Of a stretch of 64,000 bases of DNA, positions 9,019 to 17,260 are shown in pieces. Under the pieces are notes generated by a model that was not told the DNA's origin, did no database searches, and saw only the letters and a list, made by a program, of their open reading frames with translations. Position 1 is the first letter of the stretch; the number at the start of each line of letters is the position of its first letter. Source of the DNA: CAYQTL01 sp964420405 (GTDB taxonomy: Bacteria; Acidobacteriota; Thermoanaerobaculia; Thermoanaerobaculales; Sulfomarinibacteraceae); contig CAYQTL010000012.1 in NCBI GenBank assembly GCA_964420405.1, positions 26,812 through 90,811 on the forward strand, read 5' to 3'. Both the position numbers and the translations under genes were made by a program.

Positions 9019-9456
9019 GTGCCGACACGACCCGGTGTGACGTGGACTCTGCTGGTCTGTTCACTCCTCGCCTCGGCCGTGTCCGGTATCGCGGCCGACG
9101 ACCCGCCGCCGTACCACCCCCTCGACAGCGTCGTGGCGGACCCCGGGCCTGTGCGCTTCGACCTCGGCCTCGATCGCGTCGTCGAGCAGCGATTCCGCCT
9201 GTTCGGCACACGGGACGGGAGGTCGGCGGCGCCCCCGGCCGCACCCGCCGCGACGGCCGAACGCGACGGAAGGACCGTGCTCACCGCTGCGCTCGTCTAC
9301 TCCCCGGAGGAGCACCCCATCCCCGACGATCTCCGGATCAACCTCAAGCCCCGGACCTGGGGTGACCTGAGCGGCTGGGAGAAGCTGGGGGTCGTGGTGA
9401 GCTACGCCGGCAGCGTCGCCGGCGCCGCCTACCTCGTCAGCCGCGCCGTCGACTGA
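9019..9456 (+). CDS. Small secreted or membrane-anchored protein of unknown function
   Basis: A 145-residue protein not assigned to a family. It starts at a GTG six bases after an AGGAGG site. Residues 1-26 look like a signal peptide (VTWTLLVCSLLASAVSGIAA). The middle is hydrophilic with a Pro/Ala-rich linker, and the last 25 residues include a short hydrophobic stretch (VVVSYAGSVAGAAYLVS) that could span the membrane. It precedes the giant GloVer-repeat gene on the same strand with 83 bases between. That gap holds a small hairpin (9463-9479). Confidence 0.6.
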   Translation: MPTRPGVTWTLLVCSLLASAVSGIAADDPPPYHPLDSVVADPGPVRFDLGLDRVVEQRFRLFGTRDGRSAAPPAAPAATAERDGRTVLTAALVYSPEEHPIPDDLRINLKPRTWGDLSGWEKLGVVVSYAGSVAGAAYLVSRAVD

Positions 9457-9539
9457 CCGGCCGGGAATCGAGTCCCGCCCGGACGGGCTTTCAGTCTGAG
9501 ACGTCAAGAACGCGAACCGTTAGCACGAAGGGATTCACG

Positions 9540-12500
9540 ATGTCGTGCCGCGGAGTTGTCAGCGCCCTGCTCTGTGTGATCGCCGTCTCGACCGTCGAAG
9601 CCGATGTGGTGAGCGTGGCCGTGGTCGGGCCGGGAACGGGTACCGTGGAATCCAGCCCGCCCGGCATCTCCTGTCCAGGAACGTGCTCCGCGCGGTTCCC
9701 CTCCGGGTCGCAGGTGACCCTCACGGCGACAGCCGACCAGGGATCCCGTTTCGACACCTGGTCTGCAGCCTGTGGCGGCTCCGCGTCCGGCTGCACCGTC
9801 AGCGTCCGGCCGAACCTGGGCGTGATCGCGAGCTTCCGCGCCACCGGCGATCCCCACTCCGTCGTCCACCACTTCGCGCCGCCCGTCGTCGACGGTGCGT
9901 ATCCCGCGTCCGGTCGTCCGGTCTCGGACGGTGTCTGGCTGTACGGGACGACACTGCAGGGTGGATTGAACGGCGTGGGGACCATCTATCGACAGCGCCT
10001 CGACGGCTTGGACTTCGAGGTCCTGCACTCCTTCTCGTCGTCCGCCACGACCGGCAGCGAGCCCAGAGGTTCCCTGACCCTGGACGGCACGGTGCTGTAC
10101 GGCACGACGCTGCGGGGAGGTGCCGCGGACGCCGGCACCGTCTTCCGGATCGGGACCGACGGCTCGGACTTCGCCGTCCTGCACTCGTTCTCCGGCTCCA
10201 CCGGCGACGGCAGCAGCCCCCGCGGTGCCCTGGCGATCGGTGACGGAGTGCTGTACGGGACGACCTCTCGCGGTGGCGCCTCGGGCTTCGGCACGGTGTT
10301 CCGGATCGACAGCGACGGCTCGGACTTCGCACTTCTCCACTCGTTCACGACGTCCGGCGCCGACGGCAGCGAGCCCGAGGGCTCGCTGGTCCTCGACGGC
10401 GGGGTCCTGTACGGCATGACGCCCCGGGGTGGCGCCTCGAACGCCGGCACGGTCTTCCGGATCGGCGCGGATGGATCGGGGTTCGCGACCCTGCACTCGT
10501 TCTCCGGCACCGCCTCGGACGGCGCGAACCCCTACGGCTCGCTCACCCTGGCCGGCGACGTCCTGTACGGCATGACCAGTGACGGGGGCCCGTCGGGCGA
10601 CGGGACGGTCTTCAGGATCGGCACCGGCGGGTCCGGGTTCGCGCTGCTGCACTCGTTCGCGGGCTCGGCCATCGAGGGCGCACGCCCCTACGGCTCGCTG
10701 ACCCTGTCCGGGCAGTCGCTGTACGGGATGACGCGATACGGTGGCGAGTGGGGCAAGGGCACCGTCTTCTCGATACACACGGATGGCTCGGACTTCACAT
10801 CCCTCCACGTGTTCTCGGGCGGCACCGCCGACAGGAACCCCGACGGAGGCGAGCCGCTCGGATCCCTCGCTCTCGTGGGCGGCGTGCTCTACGGCGCGAC
10901 GAGCTCGGGAGGGCCCCCGGGCGACGGCACCGTCTTCACACTCAAGACGAACGGCTCGGACTTCGCGCTGCTCCACTCGTTCGGCTCTCCGGTGTCCGAC
11001 GGACGACGCCCTCTGGGGTCGCTGATCCCCGATGGGGGAGCTCTCTACGGCATGACCAGCCGCGGGGGTGTTTCCGACCTCGGCGCGATCTTCCGGGTCG
11101 GGGCGGACGGTTCGGACTTCTCGGTGCTCCACTCCTTCCGCCGGGCCGACGGTCGGAGCCCGCACGGCTCGCTGACTCTGGTGGACGACGTGCTCTACGG
11201 CATCACGCGAGGTGGCGGTGCCGCCGACGCCGGGACGATCTTCCGGATCGACGTCGACGGGTCCGGCTTCGCCGTGCTGCACGCGTTCTCAGGCGGCCCG
11301 GACGACGGCGGCGAGCCCTGGGGGACGCTGACTCCGTACGGCGGCTCGCTCTTCGGAACGACGAGTCGGGGCGGCGCATCCGACCTCGGAACGGTGTTCC
11401 GGATCGACACCGACGGCTCGGACTTCGCCCTGCTCCACTCGTTCGCGGGAGGCGCCGTGGACGGCGCCTCGCCGCTCGGTGGACTGACCGCAGAGTCCGG
11501 GGTGCTGTACGGGATGACGCGAACCGGCGGCGCTTCCGGCGTCGGCACGCTCTTCCGGATCGACACGGACGGGTCCGACTTCGCCCTGCTGCACTCATTC
11601 GGCCTGGCGCTGTCGGACGGCCGGTACCCGTTCGGGTCCCTCGTCGCGGACGACGGCGTGCTCTACGGAATGACCTCCATGGGAGGCGACACGGGGTTCT
11701 ACGGAGCGGTCTTCCGCGTCGACACCGATGGCACCGACTTCGCTCTCCTGCATTCGTTCACCGGTTCGCCGTTCGACGGAGACACGCCGCTCGGCAGCCT
11801 CACGCTCGCCGGCGGGGTGCTCTACGGCACGACCAGTGGCGGTGGAGTCTCGGACCCCGGAACCCTGACCGGGGACGGAGCTGTGTTCCGGATCAACCCG
11901 GACGGAACGGGCTTCGAGGTGCTCCACTCGTTCGGCTCGGACCCCGCGACCGGACGGGTGCCGATGTACGGGTCGCTGGTGGCGGACGGGGGCTTTCTGT
12001 ACGGGATGACGTCCAGGGGCGGCGACTCGGACGAGGGTGCCGTCTTCAGGATCGACCCGGCGGGCACGGTTGTCGAACCGGTGCACTCGTTCGGGAGCCC
12101 CGGCGGGCGGTCGCCGTCCGGCTCGTTGGCGTCGGACGGCGACGCGCTCTACGGCATGACGGAGCTCGGCGGGACGTGGCACGCCGGCACGCTGTACTCC
12201 GTCGACCGGGACGGCTCGGATTTCGCGATCCTCCACTCCTTCCCACCCTCCGGCGACGCCAGCGCGCGGCCCCGGTTCTCGCTGACTCCGGGAGGGGGGG
12301 CCCTGTACGGCGTGACCCGCCGCGGCGGCAGCTCGGACGCCGGCACGGTCTTCCGGATCGACTCCGACGGCAGCGACTTCACCTCCATGCACTCGTTCGC
12401 GAACTCCGCCACGGACGGCGGATTCCCGACCGGCGCACTCATCCTGGATGGGGGCGTGCTGTACGGGATGACGCATTCCGGCGGCGCCTCGGGTGCCGGC

Positions 12501-14753
12501 ACGGTCTTCCGGATCTCCACCGGCGGATCGGGCTTCGAGGTGCTGCACTCGTTCTCGGGAACCGCGTCGGGCGGAGGGAGACCCTACGGCTCACTCACCC
12601 TGGGCGACGGGGTGCTGTACGGGATCGCCGGCGCCGGGGGCGCCTCGGGCGAGGGTGCGGTCTTCCGCATCGGAACCGACGGATCGGGCTTCGAGCTCCT
12701 CCACCCGTTCGCCGACTCTCCGATGGACCAGGACGAGCCGTACGGATCGCTCGCCCTGGCGGGAGGCTTCCTGTACGGCGTCTCCTGGAACGGGGGCGCA
12801 GCGGGCGACGGCGCGGTCTTCCGGGTCGGCACGGACGGTTCCGACTTCGCGCTCCTGCACTCGTTCTCGGGCGCGGACGGCCGGTATCCCTACGGATCGC
12901 TCACCGTGCACGACGGTGGTCTGTACGGCGCGACCTCGACCGGCGGAGCCTTCGGGAAGGGCACCATCTTCCGCATCGGTATCGACGGATCGGGCTTCTC
13001 GGTACTCCACTCCTTCAAAGGCCATCCGGAGGACGGTGACGGTCCGCTGTACGGCGCTCCGGTCGTCGACGGTGGCACGCTCTACGCGGCCACACAGCGC
13101 GGAGGCGCGGCGCGCCGGGGTGCGATCGTCGCCCTGGACCTCTCGCCTGACGTGACCCCGCCGACGAACCCCACCATCGACGCCACCGATCCACCGGTGT
13201 CCTCCTGGAGCAACCGGCCGGCGGTGGAGCTCTTCTTCAGCGGCGCCGCTGACGACGAGGCCGTGGCGGGCTACTCGATCCTGTTCGACCAGAGCCCTTC
13301 GACCGAGCCGGACGACACCCTCGAGGTCCTCCACTCGACCGACCCGCACAGCTTCACGAGCCCTCCGTTGGGCGACGGCGCCTCGTGGTACGGCCACCTG
13401 AAGACCTGCGACACCTCCGGCAACTGCAGCGCGGCGATCCATGTCGGCCCCTTCCGCCTCGACACCGTGGCGCCCGCACCGCCGGTGGTGGCGTCGATCG
13501 CCGACGACACCGGGAGCGATCCGTCGGACGGGATCACCTCCGATCCGACCCTCGTCTTCAGCGGCGAGGCGGAGCCGAACGCCTCCGTGGAGCTGCTCGT
13601 GGACGGCGGCACGGCCGGCGTGACCGCCGCCGATGCAGCCGGCGACTGGACCATTGATCTCACGAGCACGCCCTTTTCTGACGGCACCTTCGCAATCACG
13701 GCCGTGGCGACGGATGCCGCCGGCAACGTGTCGGACCCGTCGGCGGTCTTCGTCCTCACCGTCGACGCGACGCCTCCGCGGGTGGTCCGGATCGAGACCG
13801 TGGCCAGGTCCGAGAGCGGGTTCCTCGCGGACGGGGCGTCCACCGCCACCGGCATCACCCAGCTCGGAGTGGTCTTCGACGACGCCATGGAGGCGCCGAT
13901 GGCACCCGCGGACTTCCGCCTGATCTCCCGCGGGACGAGCGGCGAGCCCCCGGTGGTCGACTGTGCATCCCCCCCGAACCCCGGCGACGTGGAGCTCGGC
14001 GTCTCCGAGGTGAGCTACCGCGACGCCGAGTCGACGGCGTGGCTGTCGCTCGCGTCCGGGCGGTCCCTCGCCGTCGGCGACTATGATGTCGTGGCGTGCG
14101 CCGCGGTGCGCAATCGCGCCGGTGCCGGGCTCGACGGAGACGGTGACGGGAGCCCCGGCGGGGACCATCACCAGAGCTTTCGCGTCCGCTGGATTTCGTC
14201 ACTCGCCAACCCGAACTTCGACCGGGACCTCACCGGATGGACCATCGAGCCCAGCGGCTCGATGACCGTCTCGCACGCGCCGGCGGACTCCGACGGGCTG
14301 CCCACCTCTGGCAGCCTCCGCCTGGACGGGGTGGTCGATCCGCACGAGCTCACCCGCATCAGCCAGTGTGTCGACGCACCCTCCCCTGACACCTATGTCG
14401 CGGCGATTCGCGTCCAGAACCGATCTGAGGGGGAGACCCTGGTCGTCCTTGAAGCCGTCGCCCACCCGGATGTGGGTTGCGGGTCCGGCGCCGCGGCCAC
14501 GGTCCTGTCCCGAGGGCACCCGGTCCCGCAGCGCCGGGCGGGTTGGACGCCGATCGGCGACATCGTGACGATCCCGGATTCCACCGCGTCCGTCGAGCTG
14601 GTCCTCCGGATCGCGCCCCTGTCGGAGTCCGGGCGGGTCGACCTGTTGCTGGACACCGCAGCGCTCGCGGTCCCCGTCGGCGAACCGCTCTTCGTCGACG
14701 GTTTCGAGACAGGCGACACCGGATTCTGGTCCGACGCGGTGCCCGGTCCATAG
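9540..14753 (+). CDS. Giant secreted GloVer-repeat protein with Ig-like domains and DGFETGD tail
   Basis: A 1737-residue exported protein. After a signal peptide comes an InlB-like bacterial repeat domain (residues about 27-100, GTGTVESSPPGISCPGTC). Then follow 21 copies, the last degenerate, of a roughly 50-residue GloVer repeat (VLYGxTSxGGxSxxGTVFRI, DGSDFALLHSF, GSLxL). This repeat is known from Gloeobacter and Verrucomicrobia and is expected to fold as a beta-propeller. Next are an FN3-like and a bacterial Ig-like domain (about 1205-1420), an SwmA-like Ig domain, and a carbohydrate-binding-like segment (NPNFDRDLTGWTIEPSG). The protein ends FVDGFETGDTGFWSDAVP, the tail shared by four other proteins here. 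Ligands are unknown; cell-surface or extracellular adhesion or binding is inferred. Confidence 0.88.
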   Translation: MSCRGVVSALLCVIAVSTVEADVVSVAVVGPGTGTVESSPPGISCPGTCSARFPSGSQVTLTATADQGSRFDTWSAACGGSASGCTVSVRPNLGVIASFRATGDPHSVVHHFAPPVVDGAYPASGRPVSDGVWLYGTTLQGGLNGVGTIYRQRLDGLDFEVLHSFSSSATTGSEPRGSLTLDGTVLYGTTLRGGAADAGTVFRIGTDGSDFAVLHSFSGSTGDGSSPRGALAIGDGVLYGTTSRGGASGFGTVFRIDSDGSDFALLHSFTTSGADGSEPEGSLVLDGGVLYGMTPRGGASNAGTVFRIGADGSGFATLHSFSGTASDGANPYGSLTLAGDVLYGMTSDGGPSGDGTVFRIGTGGSGFALLHSFAGSAIEGARPYGSLTLSGQSLYGMTRYGGEWGKGTVFSIHTDGSDFTSLHVFSGGTADRNPDGGEPLGSLALVGGVLYGATSSGGPPGDGTVFTLKTNGSDFALLHSFGSPVSDGRRPLGSLIPDGGALYGMTSRGGVSDLGAIFRVGADGSDFSVLHSFRRADGRSPHGSLTLVDDVLYGITRGGGAADAGTIFRIDVDGSGFAVLHAFSGGPDDGGEPWGTLTPYGGSLFGTTSRGGASDLGTVFRIDTDGSDFALLHSFAGGAVDGASPLGGLTAESGVLYGMTRTGGASGVGTLFRIDTDGSDFALLHSFGLALSDGRYPFGSLVADDGVLYGMTSMGGDTGFYGAVFRVDTDGTDFALLHSFTGSPFDGDTPLGSLTLAGGVLYGTTSGGGVSDPGTLTGDGAVFRINPDGTGFEVLHSFGSDPATGRVPMYGSLVADGGFLYGMTSRGGDSDEGAVFRIDPAGTVVEPVHSFGSPGGRSPSGSLASDGDALYGMTELGGTWHAGTLYSVDRDGSDFAILHSFPPSGDASARPRFSLTPGGGALYGVTRRGGSSDAGTVFRIDSDGSDFTSMHSFANSATDGGFPTGALILDGGVLYGMTHSGGASGAGTVFRISTGGSGFEVLHSFSGTASGGGRPYGSLTLGDGVLYGIAGAGGASGEGAVFRIGTDGSGFELLHPFADSPMDQDEPYGSLALAGGFLYGVSWNGGAAGDGAVFRVGTDGSDFALLHSFSGADGRYPYGSLTVHDGGLYGATSTGGAFGKGTIFRIGIDGSGFSVLHSFKGHPEDGDGPLYGAPVVDGGTLYAATQRGGAARRGAIVALDLSPDVTPPTNPTIDATDPPVSSWSNRPAVELFFSGAADDEAVAGYSILFDQSPSTEPDDTLEVLHSTDPHSFTSPPLGDGASWYGHLKTCDTSGNCSAAIHVGPFRLDTVAPAPPVVASIADDTGSDPSDGITSDPTLVFSGEAEPNASVELLVDGGTAGVTAADAAGDWTIDLTSTPFSDGTFAITAVATDAAGNVSDPSAVFVLTVDATPPRVVRIETVARSESGFLADGASTATGITQLGVVFDDAMEAPMAPADFRLISRGTSGEPPVVDCASPPNPGDVELGVSEVSYRDAESTAWLSLASGRSLAVGDYDVVACAAVRNRAGAGLDGDGDGSPGGDHHQSFRVRWISSLANPNFDRDLTGWTIEPSGSMTVSHAPADSDGLPTSGSLRLDGVVDPHELTRISQCVDAPSPDTYVAAIRVQNRSEGETLVVLEAVAHPDVGCGSGAAATVLSRGHPVPQRRAGWTPIGDIVTIPDSTASVELVLRIAPLSESGRVDLLLDTAALAVPVGEPLFVDGFETGDTGFWSDAVPGP
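9937..13140 (+). repeat. 21 tandem coding repeats of about 150 bp (GloVer units)
   Basis: The repeats inside the giant gene are similar in DNA as well as protein: blocks such as gtgctgtacggcatgac and gacggctcggacttcgc recur with few changes. This would permit unequal recombination and copy-number change. Most units run 49-53 residues; the sixth, twelfth and thirteenth carry small insertions. Confidence 0.85.
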
Positions 14754-14801
14754 GAGGGCGTCCGGAATTGCTCGGTCGCGCTTGTCGGCACCGTGCTGCG
14801 C

Positions 14802-14807
14802 TACCCT
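14802..14807 (+). promoter_or_regulatory. TACCCT -10-like element, six bases before the SDR start
   Basis: TACCCT is followed by exactly six bases and then the ATG of the SDR gene, which has no ribosome binding site. This predicts a leaderless transcript starting at or next to the ATG. No convincing -35 is seen at 16-18 bases. Confidence 0.5.
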
Positions 14808-14813
14808 CGGTCC

Positions 14814-15608
14814 ATGGACGGATCGGGAACCCGGACCGCGGTCGTCACGGGGGCCTCGAGCGGGATCGGCGCGGCGACGGCGCGGGCGTTGGCGAGCGAC
14901 GGGTGGCGGGTGGTCCTGGTGGCGAGGAGGGCCGATCGTCTCGCCCGCCTGGCCGGTGAGATCGAGGAGCGTGGGGGACAGGCGCTCGCCGAACCCCTCG
15001 ACGCCGCCGACGGTGCGGCCGTCGACTCGATGGCCGAACGCGTCCGGACGACGTGGGGAATCCCCTCCCTGGTGGTCAACAGCGCCGGCGCCGGAGTGTG
15101 GCGCTTCCTCGAGGAGACCACGGCCGAGCAGGTCGATGCCATGGCCGACGCGCCGTACCTCGCCGCCGCGCACACCTGCCGGGCGTTCCTGGGCGGGATG
15201 ATCGCCTCGGGTCGCGGGCGGCTCGTCCACATCGGGTCGCCGGCGTCCGTCCTCCCGTGGCCCGGCGCCACCGCCTACACCGCATCGAGGTGGGCGCTGC
15301 GCGGCCTGCACGAGGCATTGCGCCAGGATCTGCGGGGAACCGGGGTGACGAGCTCGCTGATCTACTTCGGCGAGGTCTCGAGCGAGTACTTCGACGCCAA
15401 CCCGGGCTCCCACGACCACATCCCCAAGGCCGGCGCGTGGATGCCGGTGACCTCTCCCGAGCGCTGCGCCGAGGTGGTCCTCGGCGTCGTCCGCCGCCCC
15501 CGCGCGGTCGTGTTCCACCCGCTGCCGCTCCGGCTGATGGCCTGGTGCGCCGCGGTTGCGCCCGCACCGCTGCGATGGCTGGTCGCAACGACCGGCCGGA
15601 GGCGCTGA
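14814..15608 (+). CDS. Short-chain dehydrogenase/reductase with Arg in the YxxxK position
   Basis: A 264-residue Rossmann protein. It has the cofactor loop TGASSGIG (residues 13-20), NSAG (89-92), the catalytic Ser142 (HIGSPAS) and Tyr155. The canonical lysine of YxxxK is replaced: the sequence reads YTASR, with Arg159. The ATG at 14814 begins directly before the first strand; a GTG seven codons upstream is possible but lies over the -10-like element. SDRs oxidise or reduce alcohols or ketones with NAD(P); the substrate here is unknown. The hydrophobic C-terminus ([20 protein letters not shown]) may lie against the membrane, as in DltE/YqjQ-like lipid-associated SDRs. The Arg substitution may lower or alter catalysis. 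Confidence 0.88.
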   Translation: MDGSGTRTAVVTGASSGIGAATARALASDGWRVVLVARRADRLARLAGEIEERGGQALAEPLDAADGAAVDSMAERVRTTWGIPSLVVNSAGAGVWRFLEETTAEQVDAMADAPYLAAAHTCRAFLGGMIASGRGRLVHIGSPASVLPWPGATAYTASRWALRGLHEALRQDLRGTGVTSSLIYFGEVSSEYFDANPGSHDHIPKAGAWMPVTSPERCAEVVLGVVRRPRAVVFHPLPLRLMAWCAAVAPAPLRWLVATTGRRR

Positions 15609-15720
15609 CGCCTGCGGGCGATTCGCATGGCACAGGTCTTCCCCGGTCGGCAGACGCGGTGTATGCTCCGCTCCCGAGATTGAATCCCGACAACCTGACG
15701 ACCGAACCACGGAGGCGGAG

Positions 15721-16461
15721 ATGTCCACGTCGACGAAGATGGGAGCGGAGTTCCTCGGCACGTTCTGGCTCGTTCTCGGCGGTTGCGGTAGCGCGGTCCT
15801 CGCGGCGACCTTTCCCGGCCTCGGCATCGGATTCCACGGTGTCGCCCTCGCCTTCGGCCTGACGGTGCTCACCATGGCCTTCGCCGTGGGTCACATCAGC
15901 GGAGCGCACTTCAACCCCGCCGTGACCTGCGGGCTGTGGGCGGGAGGTCGCATCGGCGCCGCCGACGTCGCCCCGTACATCGTCGCGCAGGTGCTCGGCG
16001 CCGTCGCGGCGGCCAGCGTGCTGTACGTGATCGCGAGCGGTGCGCCGGGCTTCAGCCTCGCGGGCGGCTTCGCCGCCAACGGCTACGGCGCCCATTCACC
16101 CGGTGGGTACACGCTCGCCGCGGCCCTCGTATGCGAGATCGTCATGACCGCGTTTTTCCTCCTCGTCATCATGGGCGCCACCGACACCCGCGCGCCCAAG
16201 GGCTTCGCGCCGATCGCCATCGGACTGGCGCTGACGCTGATCCACCTGATCAGCATTCCGGTCACCAACACCTCGGTCAACCCGGCCCGTAGCACCGGCC
16301 AGGCACTGTTCGTCGGCGACTGGGCGATCGGCCAGCTGTGGCTGTTCTGGGTGGCGCCGATCATCGGCGCCGTGATCGGTGCCGTCGCCTACCGGGCCAT
16401 CGCGGGCCGCACGGCGGAGCCGGCGGCGACGACCGGGCTGCGGCCCAAGGCGCAGGTATAG
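15721..16461 (+). CDS. aqpZ: Aquaporin Z-type water channel
   Basis: A 246-residue MIP-family channel with six hydrophobic segments and both half-helix NPA motifs: HFNPAVT (NPA at 65-67) and SVNPARS near residue 186. The second motif continues ARS rather than ARD, and the selectivity region carries His and Arg. This is the water-selective aquaporin pattern rather than a glycerol facilitator. The ATG has a GGAGG site seven bases upstream. A weak promoter (TTCCCC-N17-TATGCT, 15639-15667) may drive it. Confidence 0.95.
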   Translation: MSTSTKMGAEFLGTFWLVLGGCGSAVLAATFPGLGIGFHGVALAFGLTVLTMAFAVGHISGAHFNPAVTCGLWAGGRIGAADVAPYIVAQVLGAVAAASVLYVIASGAPGFSLAGGFAANGYGAHSPGGYTLAAALVCEIVMTAFFLLVIMGATDTRAPKGFAPIAIGLALTLIHLISIPVTNTSVNPARSTGQALFVGDWAIGQLWLFWVAPIIGAVIGAVAYRAIAGRTAEPAATTGLRPKAQV

Positions 16462-16723
16462 CCGGGCACCCGCCGGGAGCCCGGCGCGAGACGAGGATGG
16501 CGAGGGGGCGAACGACGGCCCGCGCCGCGGGGCCGCGGAAGTCCTCACCGCGCTTCAGGGTGCGACGACATGCGACACCGCATCATCGGCGCTTCACGCT
16601 CGTGACGGGTCCCCGGCCACGGGTGCATGAAGACGGCGGCGCCGCCCGTCCGTGGGGCGGCGCGGCCCGGTCCCGCGCGTCGTGCGCATCGCAGGCGTAT
16701 CCTCGGATCACTGGAGAACGTCC

Positions 16724-17197
16724 ATGAAGAACAGCGTGAAGCTCGTGACCGCCGTCGCGACACCGCTCGTGGTCGGCGGGCTGTCCGGAATCGCCACCTC
16801 GGCAGGAGTCGCCGACTGGTACCCGACGCTGGTCAAGCCGCCCTTCAACCCGCCGGCCTGGGTCTTCGGACCGGTGTGGACGGTGCTGTACGTCATGATG
16901 GGGGTCGCGGCCTTCCTCGTCTGGCGCCGCGGGCTGGCGTCCCCCGGGGTCCGGGCTGCGCTGGCGATGTTCCTCGTCCAGCTGGTGCTCAACGGCATCT
17001 GGTCGCTGCTGTTCTTCGGGCTGCGTCAGCCTGGGTGGGCGCTCATCGAGATCGTTCTCCTGTGGCTCGCCATCGGCGCCACAGTGTGGCTGTTCCGGCG
17101 TGTCGCGCCAGCCGCCGCGATCCTGCTGCTTCCCTACTGGGCATGGGTCAGCTTCGCGACCGTGCTCAACGCCTCGCTGTGGTGGCTCAACCGGTGA
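16724..17197 (+). CDS. tspO: TspO/MBR-family membrane protein
   Basis: A 157-residue protein with five predicted membrane helices, the standard length for TspO. It has the family landmarks WYPTLVKPPFNPPAWVFGPV after helix 1 and WALIEIVLLW and PYWAWVSFATVLNASLWWLN in helices 4 and 5. TspO proteins bind porphyrins and cholesterol-like ligands and act in stress or tetrapyrrole regulation. The ATG is preceded by GGAGAA at a normal distance. About 260 bases upstream of it show no gene. It converges on the LVIVD protein. Confidence 0.94.
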   Translation: MKNSVKLVTAVATPLVVGGLSGIATSAGVADWYPTLVKPPFNPPAWVFGPVWTVLYVMMGVAAFLVWRRGLASPGVRAALAMFLVQLVLNGIWSLLFFGLRQPGWALIEIVLLWLAIGATVWLFRRVAPAAAILLLPYWAWVSFATVLNASLWWLNR

Positions 17198-17260
17198 CGA
17201 CGGCCGGGTCGTACGGTACGCACCGATGACCGGCGCCCGGCCCGGGCCAGGATATCCCGC

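Noticed and set aside
9461..9490. A T-arm-like hairpin resembling a tRNA 3' half
   Set aside because: The loop has six bases instead of seven, and no acceptor, anticodon or D arm can be folded around it.
9937..13140. Regularly spaced repeats that could suggest a CRISPR array
   Set aside because: The repeats are in-frame coding units of about 150 bp with no unique spacers of constant length and no cas genes nearby.
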